Source: an uncultured Collinsella sp. (lineage in GTDB: Bacteria > Actinomycetota > Coriobacteriia > Coriobacteriales > Coriobacteriaceae). From it: 5,915 nucleotides of DNA. The notes beneath the pieces are model-generated. The model was not told the DNA's origin and made no database searches. It saw only the letters and a list, made by a program, of their open reading frames with translations. The stretch lies in NCBI GenBank assembly GCA_900752215.1, contig CAADUO010000012.1, positions 1 to 5,915 on the forward strand, written 5' to 3'. The translations under genes and the position numbers were made by a program. Positions within the stretch are counted from its first letter, which is position 1. Every line of letters starts with the position of its first letter. Positions 5,852 through 5,915 of this stretch are shown one piece after another.

Positions 5852-5915
5852 CCGGCCGACGCTGCGCGGGCCGCATTTGGACAATCTGACGTTCAACTTC
5901 AAGGGCGCGACCAGA

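Overview
The base composition (high GC, with most codons ending in G or C), the strong AAGGAGG-type ribosome binding sites and the gene types suggest a high-GC Gram-positive bacterium. My best guess is Collinsella or a related member of the Coriobacteriia. That placement is inferred from style and protein flavour, not from a marker search.

Layout: positions 1-49 hold what looks like the last 15 codons of a plus-strand gene whose body lies outside the window. A strong 15-bp hairpin (144-182) sits between it and the convergent minus-strand gene for a class A penicillin-binding protein (205-2397), and probably terminates the latter. The penicillin-binding protein has a complete membrane anchor, glycosyltransferase (GT51) domain and transpeptidase domain, plus a low-complexity acidic/Thr/Gly/Pro tail. 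A 162-base divergent intergenic region (2398-2559) separates it from a plus-strand gene for a U32-family protein of the RlhA/TrhP type (2560-4518), a group of Fe-S proteins that hydroxylate RNA in the characterised members. After a 96-base gap with an extended -10 promoter and a hairpin leader comes tyrS (4615-5826), a type 2 tyrosyl-tRNA synthetase with KMSKS and an S4 domain. A 10-bp hairpin follows its stop codon, and the last 64 bases hold nothing I can call.

How the genes fit together: the U32 protein and TyrRS both act in translation (probable RNA modification, and tRNA charging) and lie on the same strand, so read-through transcription is possible, but tyrS seems to have its own promoter. 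The penicillin-binding protein is a divergently transcribed cell-wall gene with no obvious functional link to them. The window is mostly housekeeping sequence. I see no mobile element, CRISPR array, tRNA or rRNA gene, and no clear new system. The points most worth a second look are a Cys-rich metal-site-like C-terminus on the U32 protein, a facing cysteine pair beside the KTG motif of the penicillin-binding protein, and the structured tyrS leader, which overlaps a tiny Arg-rich reading frame.
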